The position numbers were made by a program, and so were the translations under genes. This document shows, one piece after another, positions 36,761 through 46,206 of a stretch of DNA of 64,000 nucleotides. This DNA is from Stanieria sp. NIES-3757 (GTDB lineage Bacteria; Cyanobacteriota; Cyanobacteriia; Cyanobacteriales; Xenococcaceae). The first letter of the stretch is position 1. Each line of letters opens with the position of its first letter. Under the pieces are notes generated by a model that saw nothing but the letters and a program-made list of their open reading frames with translations, was not told the origin of the DNA and made no database searches. The DNA lies in assembly GCA_002355455.1 (NCBI GenBank), contig AP017375.1, positions 744,001 to 808,000 on the forward strand. The letters run 5' to 3'.

Positions 36761-37431
36761 AGTTGAAACAACTCAAGACTAATTGGGATAATTTACTTCA
36801 AAGTCTAAAGGTAGATTTACTTTTAGGTGAATTAATCTTTAATGATTTAGCTACTGCCTATTCTAATTCGACAAGATATTATCATAATCTTCAACATATC
36901 GAACAATTATTAACTGTAGCTAATTTAATGAAAGATGAAGCCAAAAATTTTTCAGTCATTGAATTAGCTATTTGGTTTCATGATGTAATTTATGATTCAC
37001 AAGCTCAAGATAATGAAGTAAAAAGTGCAGCTTATGCCGAACAAGTTTTAACTAGTTTAGAAATAGATAATTGTATGATTCAATCAGTTAAACAATTAAT
37101 TTTAAAAACTCAATTCCATCAAACAAACTTAGAAGATTATGATAGTCAAATTTTTTTAGATGTAGATTTATCAATTCTGGGTGCAAGTCAAACTGAATAT
37201 CAAATTTATAGTCAAGCAATTCGTCAAGAATATTCTTGGCTTTCTCAAGCAAGTTATTATGTTGGGAGAATAAAAGTTTTAGAAAGTTTTTTGGCTAGAA
37301 GCAGAATTTATTATACAGAATATTTATTTAATCGATTAGAAAGTCAAGCCCGCTTTAATTTACAACAAGAATTACAGCAATTAAAGTTTGTTTTTAGAAA
37401 AAATATTTTTAATACTTACAAAATTATGTGA
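36757..37431 (+). CDS. HD-superfamily metal-dependent hydrolase
   Basis: 224 residues. HD motif residues are visible in [29 protein letters not shown] and the later Asp of [10 protein letters not shown]. It belongs to the small predicted HD phosphohydrolase group often found singly in bacteria; the substrate is unknown. Start overlaps selO by four bases and its stop nearly touches the pterin dehydratase gene, giving a three-gene operon. Confidence 0.82.
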   Translation: MKLKQLKTNWDNLLQSLKVDLLLGELIFNDLATAYSNSTRYYHNLQHIEQLLTVANLMKDEAKNFSVIELAIWFHDVIYDSQAQDNEVKSAAYAEQVLTSLEIDNCMIQSVKQLILKTQFHQTNLEDYDSQIFLDVDLSILGASQTEYQIYSQAIRQEYSWLSQASYYVGRIKVLESFLARSRIYYTEYLFNRLESQARFNLQQELQQLKFVFRKNIFNTYKIM

Positions 37432-37436
37432 GGATA

Positions 37437-37820
37437 ATGATGTTTTTATTGTCTCAGAAAATCTTAAAATTATTAGTAGCTTTTGGTGTTATTTTACTCT
37501 TAACTAATAATATTAAAATTGTCGAAGCAAACGCAGAAACGATGTTACTTAACCAAACAGAAATTAACCAGAAAATCCAACAATTATCAGGTTGGACTAC
37601 TGACGGCAAAAAAATTACTCGTACTTTTCAATTCAAAGATTTTGTTGACGCGATCGCATTTGTCAATAGATTAGTAGAACCTGCTGAAGCAGCAGGGCAT
37701 CATCCCGACCTTATTATTTCTTATAACAAAGTTACGGTTAATCTGACTACCCACGACGCAGGAGGTATTACCCAGAAAGATCTTGATTTAGCCGAAAAAA
37801 TTACTCAATTAGCTCAATAA
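37437..37820 (+). CDS. Pterin-4a-carbinolamine dehydratase, with N-terminal hydrophobic segment
   Basis: About 127 residues from ATG 37437, with GAGG just before; a GTG at 37428 overlapping the previous stop is an alternative. The PCD fold covers about 35-127 with the active-site sequence EPAEAAGHHPDLIISYNKVTVNLTTHDAGG. PCD recycles oxidised pterin cofactors and may also have a role in molybdopterin metabolism. Unusually, the first ~30 residues look like a signal peptide or membrane anchor (ILKLLVAFGVILLLTNN), suggesting export or membrane attachment. Confidence 0.88.
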   Translation: MMFLLSQKILKLLVAFGVILLLTNNIKIVEANAETMLLNQTEINQKIQQLSGWTTDGKKITRTFQFKDFVDAIAFVNRLVEPAEAAGHHPDLIISYNKVTVNLTTHDAGGITQKDLDLAEKITQLAQ

Positions 37821-37930
37821 GAGAACGTTTCTCAACTTTAATAAAATCTAGTCAAAACCCTGGTTTTTGTTGATAGTTAATTATTTATCCCTCATAATTA
37901 GTAATTAGTAATTACTAACTGATAACTGTT

Positions 37931-38680
37931 TTATGCTCTTCGGCGTACTTTTCTTGGAGTAATTTGGGTAGGATCGACATTTGCGATCGCTCTTTTTAAA
38001 GGCATAGTTCGCAAACAACCATTCTGAGTATTGATTTGGTAAACTTTTCCACTATCAATATCTAAAGCAGTTAACCATCCGCTATTTTGATGATAAGCAC
38101 CAGTTTCAATATCTAACCAACCAGCACCAGCAGCTATTTGTCCTGGTTGAACGCCTGGTAAAGTAAAGGTAATAGTATGACCAGTAATAATTAATTTATC
38201 GTTGAAGTAGGGTTCATGGCTGCCGTGAAATTCTTCTCTGATCCAACAAAATTGTTCGGAATTTTGTTCATCTAAAGAAAGTCTGGGACAAACTCCTGCA
38301 TGGACTAACCAAATGTCTCCGAGATCGAGATAAAGGGGTAAAGTTTTGATCCAATCAATATGGTCTTGAGGGATTTTGCTATCGTAACTGGTTACAGTAG
38401 CATGACCGCCACTATATAACCATCCTTGATAAAATTCAATCGAAACTTGTCCACTCCCAACCACATCTAGTAACATTTCTTCATGATTTCCCCTTAAACA
38501 TTGATATTGGTTGCGGATCACAAAATCGACAACATCGGCACTTTTTGGCCCTCTATCGATTAAATCTCCCAAAAAGTAAACTCGATCATCACTATTTGGG
38601 GCAATTGCATCTAATAAAGCGATTAAGGCATCATAGTGACCGTGTACATCTCCTATTATGATTCGGCGTTGATTGGTCAT
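37931..38680 (-). CDS. PPP-type serine/threonine protein phosphatase
   Basis: 249 residues. The binuclear metal-site motifs appear in order: IIIGDVHGHYDAL, FLGDLIDRGPKS, LRGNHEEMLLD, then WLVHAGVCP and ITGHTITF. This is the pattern of bacterial PrpA/PrpB-like phosphatases and Ap4A-type hydrolases of the same fold. The natural substrate cannot be told from sequence. It is convergent with the upstream selO operon. Confidence 0.88.
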   Translation of the reverse strand: MTNQRRIIIGDVHGHYDALIALLDAIAPNSDDRVYFLGDLIDRGPKSADVVDFVIRNQYQCLRGNHEEMLLDVVGSGQVSIEFYQGWLYSGGHATVTSYDSKIPQDHIDWIKTLPLYLDLGDIWLVHAGVCPRLSLDEQNSEQFCWIREEFHGSHEPYFNDKLIITGHTITFTLPGVQPGQIAAGAGWLDIETGAYHQNSGWLTALDIDSGKVYQINTQNGCLRTMPLKRAIANVDPTQITPRKVRRRA

Positions 38681-38924
38681 ATTAATTTTTTACTACCTAA
38701 AATATCAATAACTACCTTGAACTTTGCAGACTTTTAGTGATAAGACTAAACTATTAAGCTGTTAACTTAGAGTTCCCAATTTTTTTGGGATTATTAGGCA
38801 AGATTTAGAATATTTTTTACTGATTTCAACTACATCATATTATATAAAGAATAATTAAATAAGGATTGACATTCCACTCAATTAGATACCTATAAAATTA
38901 ACTGGTGAGAAGTAGAGGTTTAAT

Positions 38925-39545
38925 TTGTCTACAGCAGCTAAGATTAAAATCTTAAAGCAGCCAACTAATTCATCCTGGCTAGAACTCGCGATCTCGGCTA
39001 CGCCGAGGCGCGGAGCGATCGCGAATTTAGATACAATTCTACTCGATCATTCTCATTGTGAAAGAAAAGCAGCAGGAGTAGCAATCAATATGATGTTTCG
39101 CTATCCTTCTTTTCATAAACTAGTTCGTCAATTAACTGCGATCGCAAAAGAAGAATTAGAGCATTTTGAGCAGGTAAATCAGTGGTTAGATCGCCGAGGA
39201 ATTCCTTTAGCACCTTTAAACTCTCCTCCCTATGGTGCAAAGTTGAAAGCGCAAATTCGCCATCAAGAACCAGATCGTTTATTAGATTGTTTATTAGTTT
39301 CGGCTTTAATTGAAGCTCGTTCTCACGAAAGGTTAGGATTATTGGGAGAATACTGTCCCGAACCAGAATTAGCTAAATTTTATCGGAGTTTGATGGCATC
39401 GGAAGCTCGTCACTATGGGATTTATTGGTTGTTAGCTAATGAATATTGTGAAGCAAAAGCAGTCGAACAACGTTTAGATGAGTTATCGACTATTGAAAGT
39501 GATATTTTAGCCAATTTATATCCAGAACCAAGGATACACAGCTAA
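38925..39545 (+). CDS. miaE: tRNA-(2-methylthio-N6-isopentenyladenosine-37) hydroxylase
   Basis: 206 residues from TTG 38925 with AGAGG upstream. MiaE is a ferritin-like di-iron monooxygenase that hydroxylates ms2i6A37 of tRNA. Metal ligands are in DHSHCERKAAGVA, AKEELEHFEQ, EARSHERL and SEARHYGIYW. The stretch ISATPRRGA, after WLEL, is extra: it stems from a 27-bp insertion into a GCGATCGC site and adds nine residues without breaking the frame. The reaction is known for the family; activity of this copy with its insert is inferred. Confidence 0.92.
   Translation: MSTAAKIKILKQPTNSSWLELAISATPRRGAIANLDTILLDHSHCERKAAGVAINMMFRYPSFHKLVRQLTAIAKEELEHFEQVNQWLDRRGIPLAPLNSPPYGAKLKAQIRHQEPDRLLDCLLVSALIEARSHERLGLLGEYCPEPELAKFYRSLMASEARHYGIYWLLANEYCEAKAVEQRLDELSTIESDILANLYPEPRIHS
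38994..39020. repeat. 27-bp short dispersed repeat inserted in a HIP1 site within miaE
   Basis: If removed, the bases around it close to an intact GCGATCGC and to the normal MiaE reading (LAIANLD). With its borders it forms a CTCGGC/GCCGAG hairpin and ends with GAGCGATC, so the HIP1 half-site is duplicated. Confidence 0.8.
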
Positions 39546-39723
39546 GACAGTTATCAGTGACCACTGACCAGTTATCAGCTATCAATTAGCTTTTGGCTTT
39601 TGAATTTTAGCTAACGGCTAATAGCTAATAGCTTTTATTGAGATTGGGAACAAAAATCAATTATTGGCTCATCTGTATTTCTCAGTTAGGTTGAAACTGG
39701 CAATTATTAAATTTATCAAAGCC

Positions 39724-40218
39724 ATGAAGAAATATTATGAAGAATTTTTAATTAGACATTGGCAAAAAGAAGACCGAGAACCAGCAGCAGCAGTCATTAG
39801 GCAAGTTTTGACCGAATATGGTTTACCTTGGCAACCTGATCAAGCGGATAGAGATGTGATTGAAATCGAAACTGCTTATTTAGAAAGGGGTGGAGAGTTT
39901 TGGGTAGTAGAACAAACCAATCAAATAGTTGGTACTGGAGCTTATTATCCCATTACTAGAGGTGAGCGAGCCGTAGAAATTCGCAAAATGTATCTATTAC
40001 CTTCGGTAAGAAAAAAAGGATTAGGCAAGTATTTATTACAAGAGTTGGAAAAAGCGATCGTCCTGGCTAATTTTAAAGAAATTTGGTTAGAGACGGCTTC
40101 AGTTTTGCAAGAAGCAGTAAACTTGTATGAAAAAAGTGGTTATCAACCCGCAACGGGAGTAGAAACCGCTCGATGCGATCGGGTTTATGTCAAAAGATTA
40201 AATAATTTAAAAGATTAA
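39724..40218 (+). CDS. GNAT-family N-acetyltransferase
   Basis: About 164 residues from ATG 39724 (MKKYYEEFLIRHWQKED); a TTG 20 codons upstream is in frame but lacks support. The acetyl-CoA site is EIRKMYLLPSVRKKGLGKYLLQELE, with the Gly-rich loop RKKGLG, followed by EIWLETASVLQEAVNLYEKSGYQ. The substrate is unknown. It stands between miaE and the rhomboid gene on the same strand. Confidence 0.85.
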   Translation: MKKYYEEFLIRHWQKEDREPAAAVIRQVLTEYGLPWQPDQADRDVIEIETAYLERGGEFWVVEQTNQIVGTGAYYPITRGERAVEIRKMYLLPSVRKKGLGKYLLQELEKAIVLANFKEIWLETASVLQEAVNLYEKSGYQPATGVETARCDRVYVKRLNNLKD

Positions 40219-40317
40219 ATTATAACTAAAGCAAACTTAACCCCTGGATACAAACAGGCTGACTAAAATTGCTACTGTAAAATATACTATCATTGCACGA
40301 TACAACTCTAAAAAATC

Positions 40318-40896
40318 ATGACGAGCTACCAAAAAAAATCTACTGTCCGCGAGTTCAAAACTTTATTAGTATGGGCAGCTATTTTTTGGCTGATAGAAAT
40401 TTTAGATTTTTTTGTATTTCGCGGAAAATTGGATAAATTTGGCATCCAACCTCACAACATTATTGGTTTACGAGGTATTTTGTTCGCTCCTTTTCTTCAT
40501 GGAGGTTTTAGCCATTTAATAGCTAATACTATCCCTTTTCTGACCTTGGGATGGTTAACCATGCTTCAAGAAACGAGTGATTTTTATATCGTTTCGATCG
40601 CGACAATGTTAATAGGAGGATTAGGAGTATGGTTGTTTGGCGCACCAGGTTCAATTCATATCGGTGCTAGTCTCTTAATCTATGGTTATTTAGGCTTTTT
40701 ATTGCTACGTGGTTATTTCCAAAAGAACTTGCCATCAATTGTGTTATCAATCATTGTTTTCTTCCTCTATGGCGGTTTGTTATGGGGTGTTTTACCTTCT
40801 AGAATGGGAATTTCTTGGCAAGGACATTTATTTGGTTTTGTTGGTGGCGCGATCGCAGCTTGGTTAATTGCTAAAGAAAAGAAATATTATGAATAA
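40318..40896 (+). CDS. Rhomboid-family intramembrane serine protease
   Basis: 192 residues with about six membrane helices. Family motifs: PFLHGGFSHLIANTIPFLTLG, with the conserved His and Asn; the catalytic Ser in IHIGASLLIYGYLGF; and the catalytic His in WQGHLFGFVGG. The Ser motif reads GAS rather than the commoner GxSG, as in some active relatives. Substrates are unknown. Confidence 0.88.
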   Translation: MTSYQKKSTVREFKTLLVWAAIFWLIEILDFFVFRGKLDKFGIQPHNIIGLRGILFAPFLHGGFSHLIANTIPFLTLGWLTMLQETSDFYIVSIATMLIGGLGVWLFGAPGSIHIGASLLIYGYLGFLLLRGYFQKNLPSIVLSIIVFFLYGGLLWGVLPSRMGISWQGHLFGFVGGAIAAWLIAKEKKYYE

Positions 40897-41122
40897 TAAT
40901 TAATCTAGTGTTTCTCACTTTTATAATGGACAAGAAATACCTGTTTTTTGTTAATTGTTTATAGTTAATAATTGACATTTACATTTATCTTTTGACTTTA
41001 CCCTATCGGTTTTACATATTTTCCTAGAGTCAATCTACTATAAATTTTAATTTGATTTATAGCTTTCTTAACCGTGAGAGGTTAAGTTTCAAGAACTTAA
41101 ATCAATAATATTTTTTACTTAA

Positions 41123-41995
41123 ATGGCTTATCATCCTTCTCCTCGTCAAATTCTTAAAACTTTATTTCCTCACCTCAAAGTAGCTGCTGGTTATGCTAAC
41201 CAAATTCAATCCAAAATTAAAGCTTTACCTGCTAAAGGATTAGGAAACAATTTTTTTTCTGCTGCTTTAACCGATGCAGATCTTTCGATTCAAACCTTAG
41301 TTGAAGTCGCCTTGTTGGGAACTTTTCCTGAGCTTCGTTTTCATGGAGAAGAATACGAACAATCTCGTAATACTAAATATTTTCGAGCCACAGATTTAGG
41401 TTTGCCAGGAGATTATTTAATTACTCTCGATCCGATAGATGGTACTAAATTTTATCTGGACGGACATAATAACTATCAAATTATTTTAAGTATTCTTAAT
41501 ACTGATGATTTTGAAGCAGTAATTGCTATTTCTCCTGCTCAAAATACTTATTATTATGCTTTACGGGGTGAAGGTACTTATCAAGGCAATCTCGATCAAG
41601 ATTTAGAAGCTTGTATACCTTTAAAAATTAATAATCCCAAACCTGCTATTTTATTGGGATGGGGAATGAGTTTTCTCAAGCCAGCATTAACAGAAAAATA
41701 TCAAGTTCTTGAAGTGGAAAATGATTACTCTACTGAAGTAAAAATTCCGAATGTGAATGGAATTTTAGCTAATGAAATAACAGGAGTAGCAATTAGAAGA
41801 GGTAAATTTATTGATGGTGGTGCTTTATCATTTTTAGCTAAGGAAGCTGGTTGTATTGTAACTACTTTAGATGGTTCTTCTTTACCTCCTTTACATAATT
41901 GTCAAGACTATAGTTTACCTGGATTATTAATGGCTACTTCAGAAGCAGTGCATCAGGATTTACTCGAAGCAAGTCAACAATCAATTAGAAGTTAA
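41123..41995 (+). CDS. Inositol monophosphatase-family protein
   Basis: 290 residues. Metal and phosphate-site motifs LRFHGEE and ITLDPIDGTKFY correspond to the GEE and DPIDGT signatures; the C-terminal GALSFLAKEAGCIVTTLDG replaces the usual WDxAAG. That departure and the insertions make the substrate uncertain: inositol phosphate, a nucleotide or a sugar phosphate are all possible. Single gene with its own spacing on both sides. Confidence 0.82.
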   Translation: MAYHPSPRQILKTLFPHLKVAAGYANQIQSKIKALPAKGLGNNFFSAALTDADLSIQTLVEVALLGTFPELRFHGEEYEQSRNTKYFRATDLGLPGDYLITLDPIDGTKFYLDGHNNYQIILSILNTDDFEAVIAISPAQNTYYYALRGEGTYQGNLDQDLEACIPLKINNPKPAILLGWGMSFLKPALTEKYQVLEVENDYSTEVKIPNVNGILANEITGVAIRRGKFIDGGALSFLAKEAGCIVTTLDGSSLPPLHNCQDYSLPGLLMATSEAVHQDLLEASQQSIRS

Positions 41996-42484
41996 AATAA
42001 TTTTTTGTTGAATTAAATTTGAATTTTAAACAAAGCGTTTTAGTTAAAAAAATAGATAAAGTGCAGCTAATACCAATTATCGAACATTTGCTGGATTCAT
42101 TAACCAATTATTAATTAACAAAATTCAAGCCTGAATGTCTTAATATATATATCTTTTTACTTTACTCCTTCGCTATATTCAAGAAGCTTCGCGGTTTTCA
42201 CTTTTTAATTAATACTAAGCCTCTTGTTAATGCATGAGAAACAGTATAAGATTTACCGATCGCTTGGGCTAACTTTTCAATTAAAATAGTAATTTTTTTA
42301 GTTTTGATGGGTATTCTGAATTTCAGTGTAGTTTTTTTTAGAAAATAGATCGATGACGACAATATTATAAAAAAATTTATAGAGCTTTAAACAATTAAAT
42401 TGATTAATTATTTACTTACTTAGCTTAGTTACTTTGTACTTAGCTTAATTTTACCCATCATTCAGCATAAAGAAGAAATTAAAG
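41996..42484. other. Long intergenic region, no gene seen
   Basis: 489 AT-rich bases. The only structure is a short GAAGCTTCGCGG-type dispersed-repeat fragment near 42180 and several in-frame stop-rich stretches. It should hold the promoter of the cohesin-domain gene. Confidence 0.5.
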
Positions 42485-43699
42485 ATGACTTACCAAGAAG
42501 ATTTAATTGCAGAACCATCAATAGAAAAAGATTCAGATGAGTTAACCGAAAGCGAACTTATTAACCTTTTTAGAGACAATAATTTGACGTTTGATTCTAT
42601 ACCTGCTTCTGCACTAGCCGTCAATTCAACTAATCGCACTCTCAGCATTGATGATACTTTTACAGGTACACGCAGAGATATTGTTACCGTACCAATTTTA
42701 ATCAACGATGCTACTGGATTACAATCTCTGGATATTACGTTGCAGTATGATACCAATCTGTTAACTATTGTCGATCCTAATTCAGCAACGGATAACAATG
42801 AAGGAGTCAAAAAAGCTGGAATTGCTGAAAATTGGAAAATTATTAATGGAGAAGGAACTAATTCCACTCAAGAACAGCCTAACCCTGTCGCTAATGTCGA
42901 TCCAGAAACAGGAATTGTTAAAATTAGCTTAGTTAATCCTGGCGAACCACCTACAACAGGTTCAGGTAAAATCATCGAAATTGATTTTCAGGTTAATTGT
43001 GGTGTTGCATTTGGTTCTAAGGCAGCTATAGATTTACAAGTGGCTAAATTTGGAATTAATGGTCAAGAAATAATTGTTGGCGATAGCAATTTAGATGATG
43101 GCAGTCTTACTGTTATTAGACACAATAATGCAAAAGCTGTCTTCGTTAACAAAAATGATTTTCTAAAAAATCCCTCTCAATACATGAAGTATATCCGAGA
43201 CTTTGATGGTAACGATCTCGGCACACCTAATTCTTGGAAACAAATTGGTTCTATTGATGTACAAGATGATGGCGACATTGAGTATGTTTTTGTTAATCCT
43301 GTCATTGGACGTTGGGCGACTGTAGGGGCAGATATCAGTGGGACAATTGACTTTGCTGATTACAATTGGTGTGGTGATACTCGTGTAGTTGGTATTTATG
43401 AAGACCCTCTCATTGCACTTGGTTTAGTTGTCAAGGGTAGCGATGTTGATAGTCAGAGAAGATTTCAAAACGATCTCTACATTGATAATTTAACTTTAAT
43501 TGCCAACTCTGACTTTGATTATGATGGCAATGGGTTACAAGAAATTTATTTTAAAGTTAATGATGGCACTGCGGTACTTCACGCTTATATGCACGCTGAT
43601 GGCAATATTCAGTATGCTAATTATCAATCACAGTCGGACTTACAAAAATTTATGAATGATAATGGCATAGATAGTTCAATTTGGAATAATTGGTTTTAA
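42485..43699 (+). CDS. Cohesin-type domain protein with a C-terminal domain shared with the next gene
   Basis: 404 residues. No Sec signal peptide is seen. Residues about 45-210 resemble a cohesin/dockerin-binding beta sandwich (DIVTVPILINDATGLQSLDITLQYDTNLLTIV and KIIEIDFQVN). Residues about 225-404 form a domain (YIRDFDGNDLG, DVQDDGDIEYVFVNP, SDVDSQRRFQNDLYIDNLT, HADGNIQYANYQSQSDLQKF) that is almost identical in the protein at 43919. Aspartate-rich DFDGND and DYDGNG segments suggest calcium binding. Probably a surface or secreted protein exported by a non-Sec route; inferred. Confidence 0.75.
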   Translation: MTYQEDLIAEPSIEKDSDELTESELINLFRDNNLTFDSIPASALAVNSTNRTLSIDDTFTGTRRDIVTVPILINDATGLQSLDITLQYDTNLLTIVDPNSATDNNEGVKKAGIAENWKIINGEGTNSTQEQPNPVANVDPETGIVKISLVNPGEPPTTGSGKIIEIDFQVNCGVAFGSKAAIDLQVAKFGINGQEIIVGDSNLDDGSLTVIRHNNAKAVFVNKNDFLKNPSQYMKYIRDFDGNDLGTPNSWKQIGSIDVQDDGDIEYVFVNPVIGRWATVGADISGTIDFADYNWCGDTRVVGIYEDPLIALGLVVKGSDVDSQRRFQNDLYIDNLTLIANSDFDYDGNGLQEIYFKVNDGTAVLHAYMHADGNIQYANYQSQSDLQKFMNDNGIDSSIWNNWF

Positions 43700-43729
43700 A
43701 AATAAGAAGATTGTTAATTAACTCACGAA

Positions 43730-43768
43730 ATAGTATTAGCATTTTACGAAGCTAATGCTATTTTTTTA
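43730..43768 (+). terminator. Rho-independent terminator after the cohesin-domain gene
   Basis: Stem ATAG-TATTAGC with GCTAATG-CTAT around a ten-base loop, followed by seven T. A near-copy follows the next gene at 46163. Confidence 0.75.
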
Positions 43769-43918
43769 TCAATTTATAAAGTTATTAAAAAGTTTAAGTA
43801 AATTGAGTAATTAATTTATTATTTCTCTTAGTAATTTTATTTAAGTTTTTTTTACAGATTACATATTAACAATTAAGAGATTAAAGTATATTTAAAACTT
43901 TTAAAAGGATTAATTTTT

Positions 43919-46120
43919 ATGGCAAATGAACCACTATTGTTTAAAGATATTAACCCTGGTAGTAGTTCAAATCCTTATGATTTAACCAATATCAATGGAA
44001 CTCTCTACTTCACTGCTAACGATGGCACTAATGGATATGAACTGTGGAAGAGTGATGGTACTTCTGCTGGAACTTTTCAACTCAAAGATATTAACTCTGG
44101 TGGTAGTTCAAATCCTAATTATTTAACCAATATCAATGGGACTCTTTACTTTGTTGCTGACAATGGCACTAATGGATATGAACTGTGGAAGAGTGATGGT
44201 ACTTCTGGGGGAACGATTATAGTCCGAGATATTAACCCTGGTGGTAGTTCAAATCCTTATAATTTAACCAATATCAATGGGACTCTCTATTTCACTGCTA
44301 ACGATGGCACTAATGGATATGAACTGTGGAAAAGTGATGGTACGGTTGGCGGTACCGTTCAAGTTAAAGATATTAATCCTTTTGGTAATTCAAATCCTAA
44401 TTATTTAACCAATATCAATGGGGCTCTTTACTTTGTTGCTGACAATGGCACTAATGGATATGAACTGTGGAAGAGTGATGGTACTTCTGCTGGAACTTTT
44501 CAACTCAAAGATATTAACCCTGGTGGTAGTTCAAATCCTTATGATTTAACCAATATTAATGGGACTCTCTATTTCACTGCTGACAATGGCACTAATGGAT
44601 ATGAACTGTGGAAGAGCGATGGTACTTCTGGGGGAACGATTATAGTCCGAGATATTAACCCTGGTGGTAGTTCAAATCCTTATGATTTAACCAATATCAA
44701 TGGGACTCTCTATTTCACTGCTGACAATGGCACTAATGGATATGAACTGTGGAAAAGCGATGGTACGGTTGGCGGTACCGTTCAAGTTAAAGATATTAAC
44801 CCTGGTGCTGGAAATTCCGCTCCTGATAATTTAACTAATATTAATGGGACTCTCTATTTCACTGCTGATGATGGCACTAATGGATATGAACTGTGGAAAA
44901 GTGATGGTACGGTTGGGGGTACCGTTCGAGTTAAAGATATTAACCCTGGTGGTAGTTCAAATCCTGATAATTTAACCAATATTAATGGTACTCTCTATTT
45001 CACTGCTGATGATGGTGCTAATGGATATGAATTGTGGAAGAGTGATGGTACCTCCGAAGGAACTGTCTTAGTTAAAAATATTAGACCTGGTCTTGATAGT
45101 TCAAATCCTAATTATTTAACTAATATTAATGGGACTCTCTATTTCACTGCTGACGATGGCACTAATGGATATGAACTGTGGTCTGTCTCTGTAACCCCCC
45201 CTCCTACCATTGCTTTTAAAGCAGCAACCTTTACTGGAGAGGAAGGTAAAAATGGAATTGTTACTCTTACTCGTAGTGGTGAAGACCTAACTCAAAGTTC
45301 TAAAGTTACCGTTAGTATTACTGGCGGCACTGCTAGCTCTGGTAGTGATTTTAATAATAGTGGTTTTCCTCTTGACATCGAATTTGCTGCTAATGAAACC
45401 GAAAAAACTTTCAATATTTCTCTTTTAGAGGATACTACTAAAGAAGAAAACGAAACTATCAATCTGAAAGTCGAAGTTAGGGAGAATACTGAGTTAGGTA
45501 CTCAAAACACCGCTACTCTTAATATTACGGATCGCATCAATAACTCTGAAAAACCGGGAATTAAAGTCAATAAAACCGAGTTTTTGCAAAATTTTTCTCA
45601 ATACATGAAAAATATCCGAGATTTCGATGGCAATGACCTCGGCGCACATAATTCTTGGAAACAAATTGGTTCTATTGATGTACAAGATGATGGCGACATT
45701 GAGTATGTTTTTGTTAATCCTGTCATTGGACGTTGGGCAACTTTAGGCGCAGATATTACTGGTACGATTAACTTTTCTAACCATAGCTGGGGTGGTGATA
45801 CTCGTGTAGTTGGTATTTATGAAGACCCTCTCATTGCACTTGGTTTAGTTGTCAAGGGTAGCGATGTTGATAGTCAGAGAAGATTTCAAAACGATCTTTA
45901 CATTGATAATTTGACTTTAATTGCCAACTCTGACTTTGATTATGATGGCAATGGGTTACAAGAAATTTATTTTAAAGTTAATGATGGCACTGCGGTACTT
46001 CACGCTTATATGCACGCTGATGGTAATATTCAGTATGCTAATTATCAATCACAGTCAGACTTACAAAAGTTTATGAATGATAATGGCATAGATAGTTCAG
46101 TTTGGAATAATTGGTTTTAA
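43919..46120 (+). CDS. ELWxxDGT-repeat protein with Calx-beta and shared C-terminal domain
   Basis: 733 residues. Residues 1-425 consist of ten ~47-residue repeats, each with NINGTLYFTADNGTNGYELW and, in nine, KSDGT, the ELWxxDGT (AVP-like) repeat that builds beta-propeller surface proteins. A Calx-beta domain follows (about 430-540: GIVTLTRSGEDLTQSSKVTVSITGG). The last ~180 residues match the end of the preceding protein. No signal peptide. Repeats are nearly identical at the DNA level, implying recent amplification or homogenisation. Likely an adhesive or surface-layer-associated exoprotein; inferred. Confidence 0.85.
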   Translation: MANEPLLFKDINPGSSSNPYDLTNINGTLYFTANDGTNGYELWKSDGTSAGTFQLKDINSGGSSNPNYLTNINGTLYFVADNGTNGYELWKSDGTSGGTIIVRDINPGGSSNPYNLTNINGTLYFTANDGTNGYELWKSDGTVGGTVQVKDINPFGNSNPNYLTNINGALYFVADNGTNGYELWKSDGTSAGTFQLKDINPGGSSNPYDLTNINGTLYFTADNGTNGYELWKSDGTSGGTIIVRDINPGGSSNPYDLTNINGTLYFTADNGTNGYELWKSDGTVGGTVQVKDINPGAGNSAPDNLTNINGTLYFTADDGTNGYELWKSDGTVGGTVRVKDINPGGSSNPDNLTNINGTLYFTADDGANGYELWKSDGTSEGTVLVKNIRPGLDSSNPNYLTNINGTLYFTADDGTNGYELWSVSVTPPPTIAFKAATFTGEEGKNGIVTLTRSGEDLTQSSKVTVSITGGTASSGSDFNNSGFPLDIEFAANETEKTFNISLLEDTTKEENETINLKVEVRENTELGTQNTATLNITDRINNSEKPGIKVNKTEFLQNFSQYMKNIRDFDGNDLGAHNSWKQIGSIDVQDDGDIEYVFVNPVIGRWATLGADITGTINFSNHSWGGDTRVVGIYEDPLIALGLVVKGSDVDSQRRFQNDLYIDNLTLIANSDFDYDGNGLQEIYFKVNDGTAVLHAYMHADGNIQYANYQSQSDLQKFMNDNGIDSSVWNNWF
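43940..45180 (+). repeat. Array of ~141-bp coding repeats
   Basis: Units of 47 codons repeated about nine times with a few base changes, plus one shorter terminal unit. A double cassette of three units (about 43940-44360 and 44510-44790) also recurs, indicating unequal exchange within the gene. Confidence 0.88.
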
Positions 46121-46162
46121 AAATAAAAATATTTCTGTCTTTAATTATCATTCAACTATCAA

Positions 46163-46206
46163 AATAGTAGTATTAGCATTTAATAAAGCTAGTACTATTT
46201 TTTTAT
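46163..46206 (+). terminator. Rho-independent terminator after the ELWxxDGT gene
   Basis: AATAGTAGTATTAGC pairs with GCTAGTACTATT and is followed by seven T. It resembles the terminator at 43730 in both stem and spacing to the upstream stop. Confidence 0.75.
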
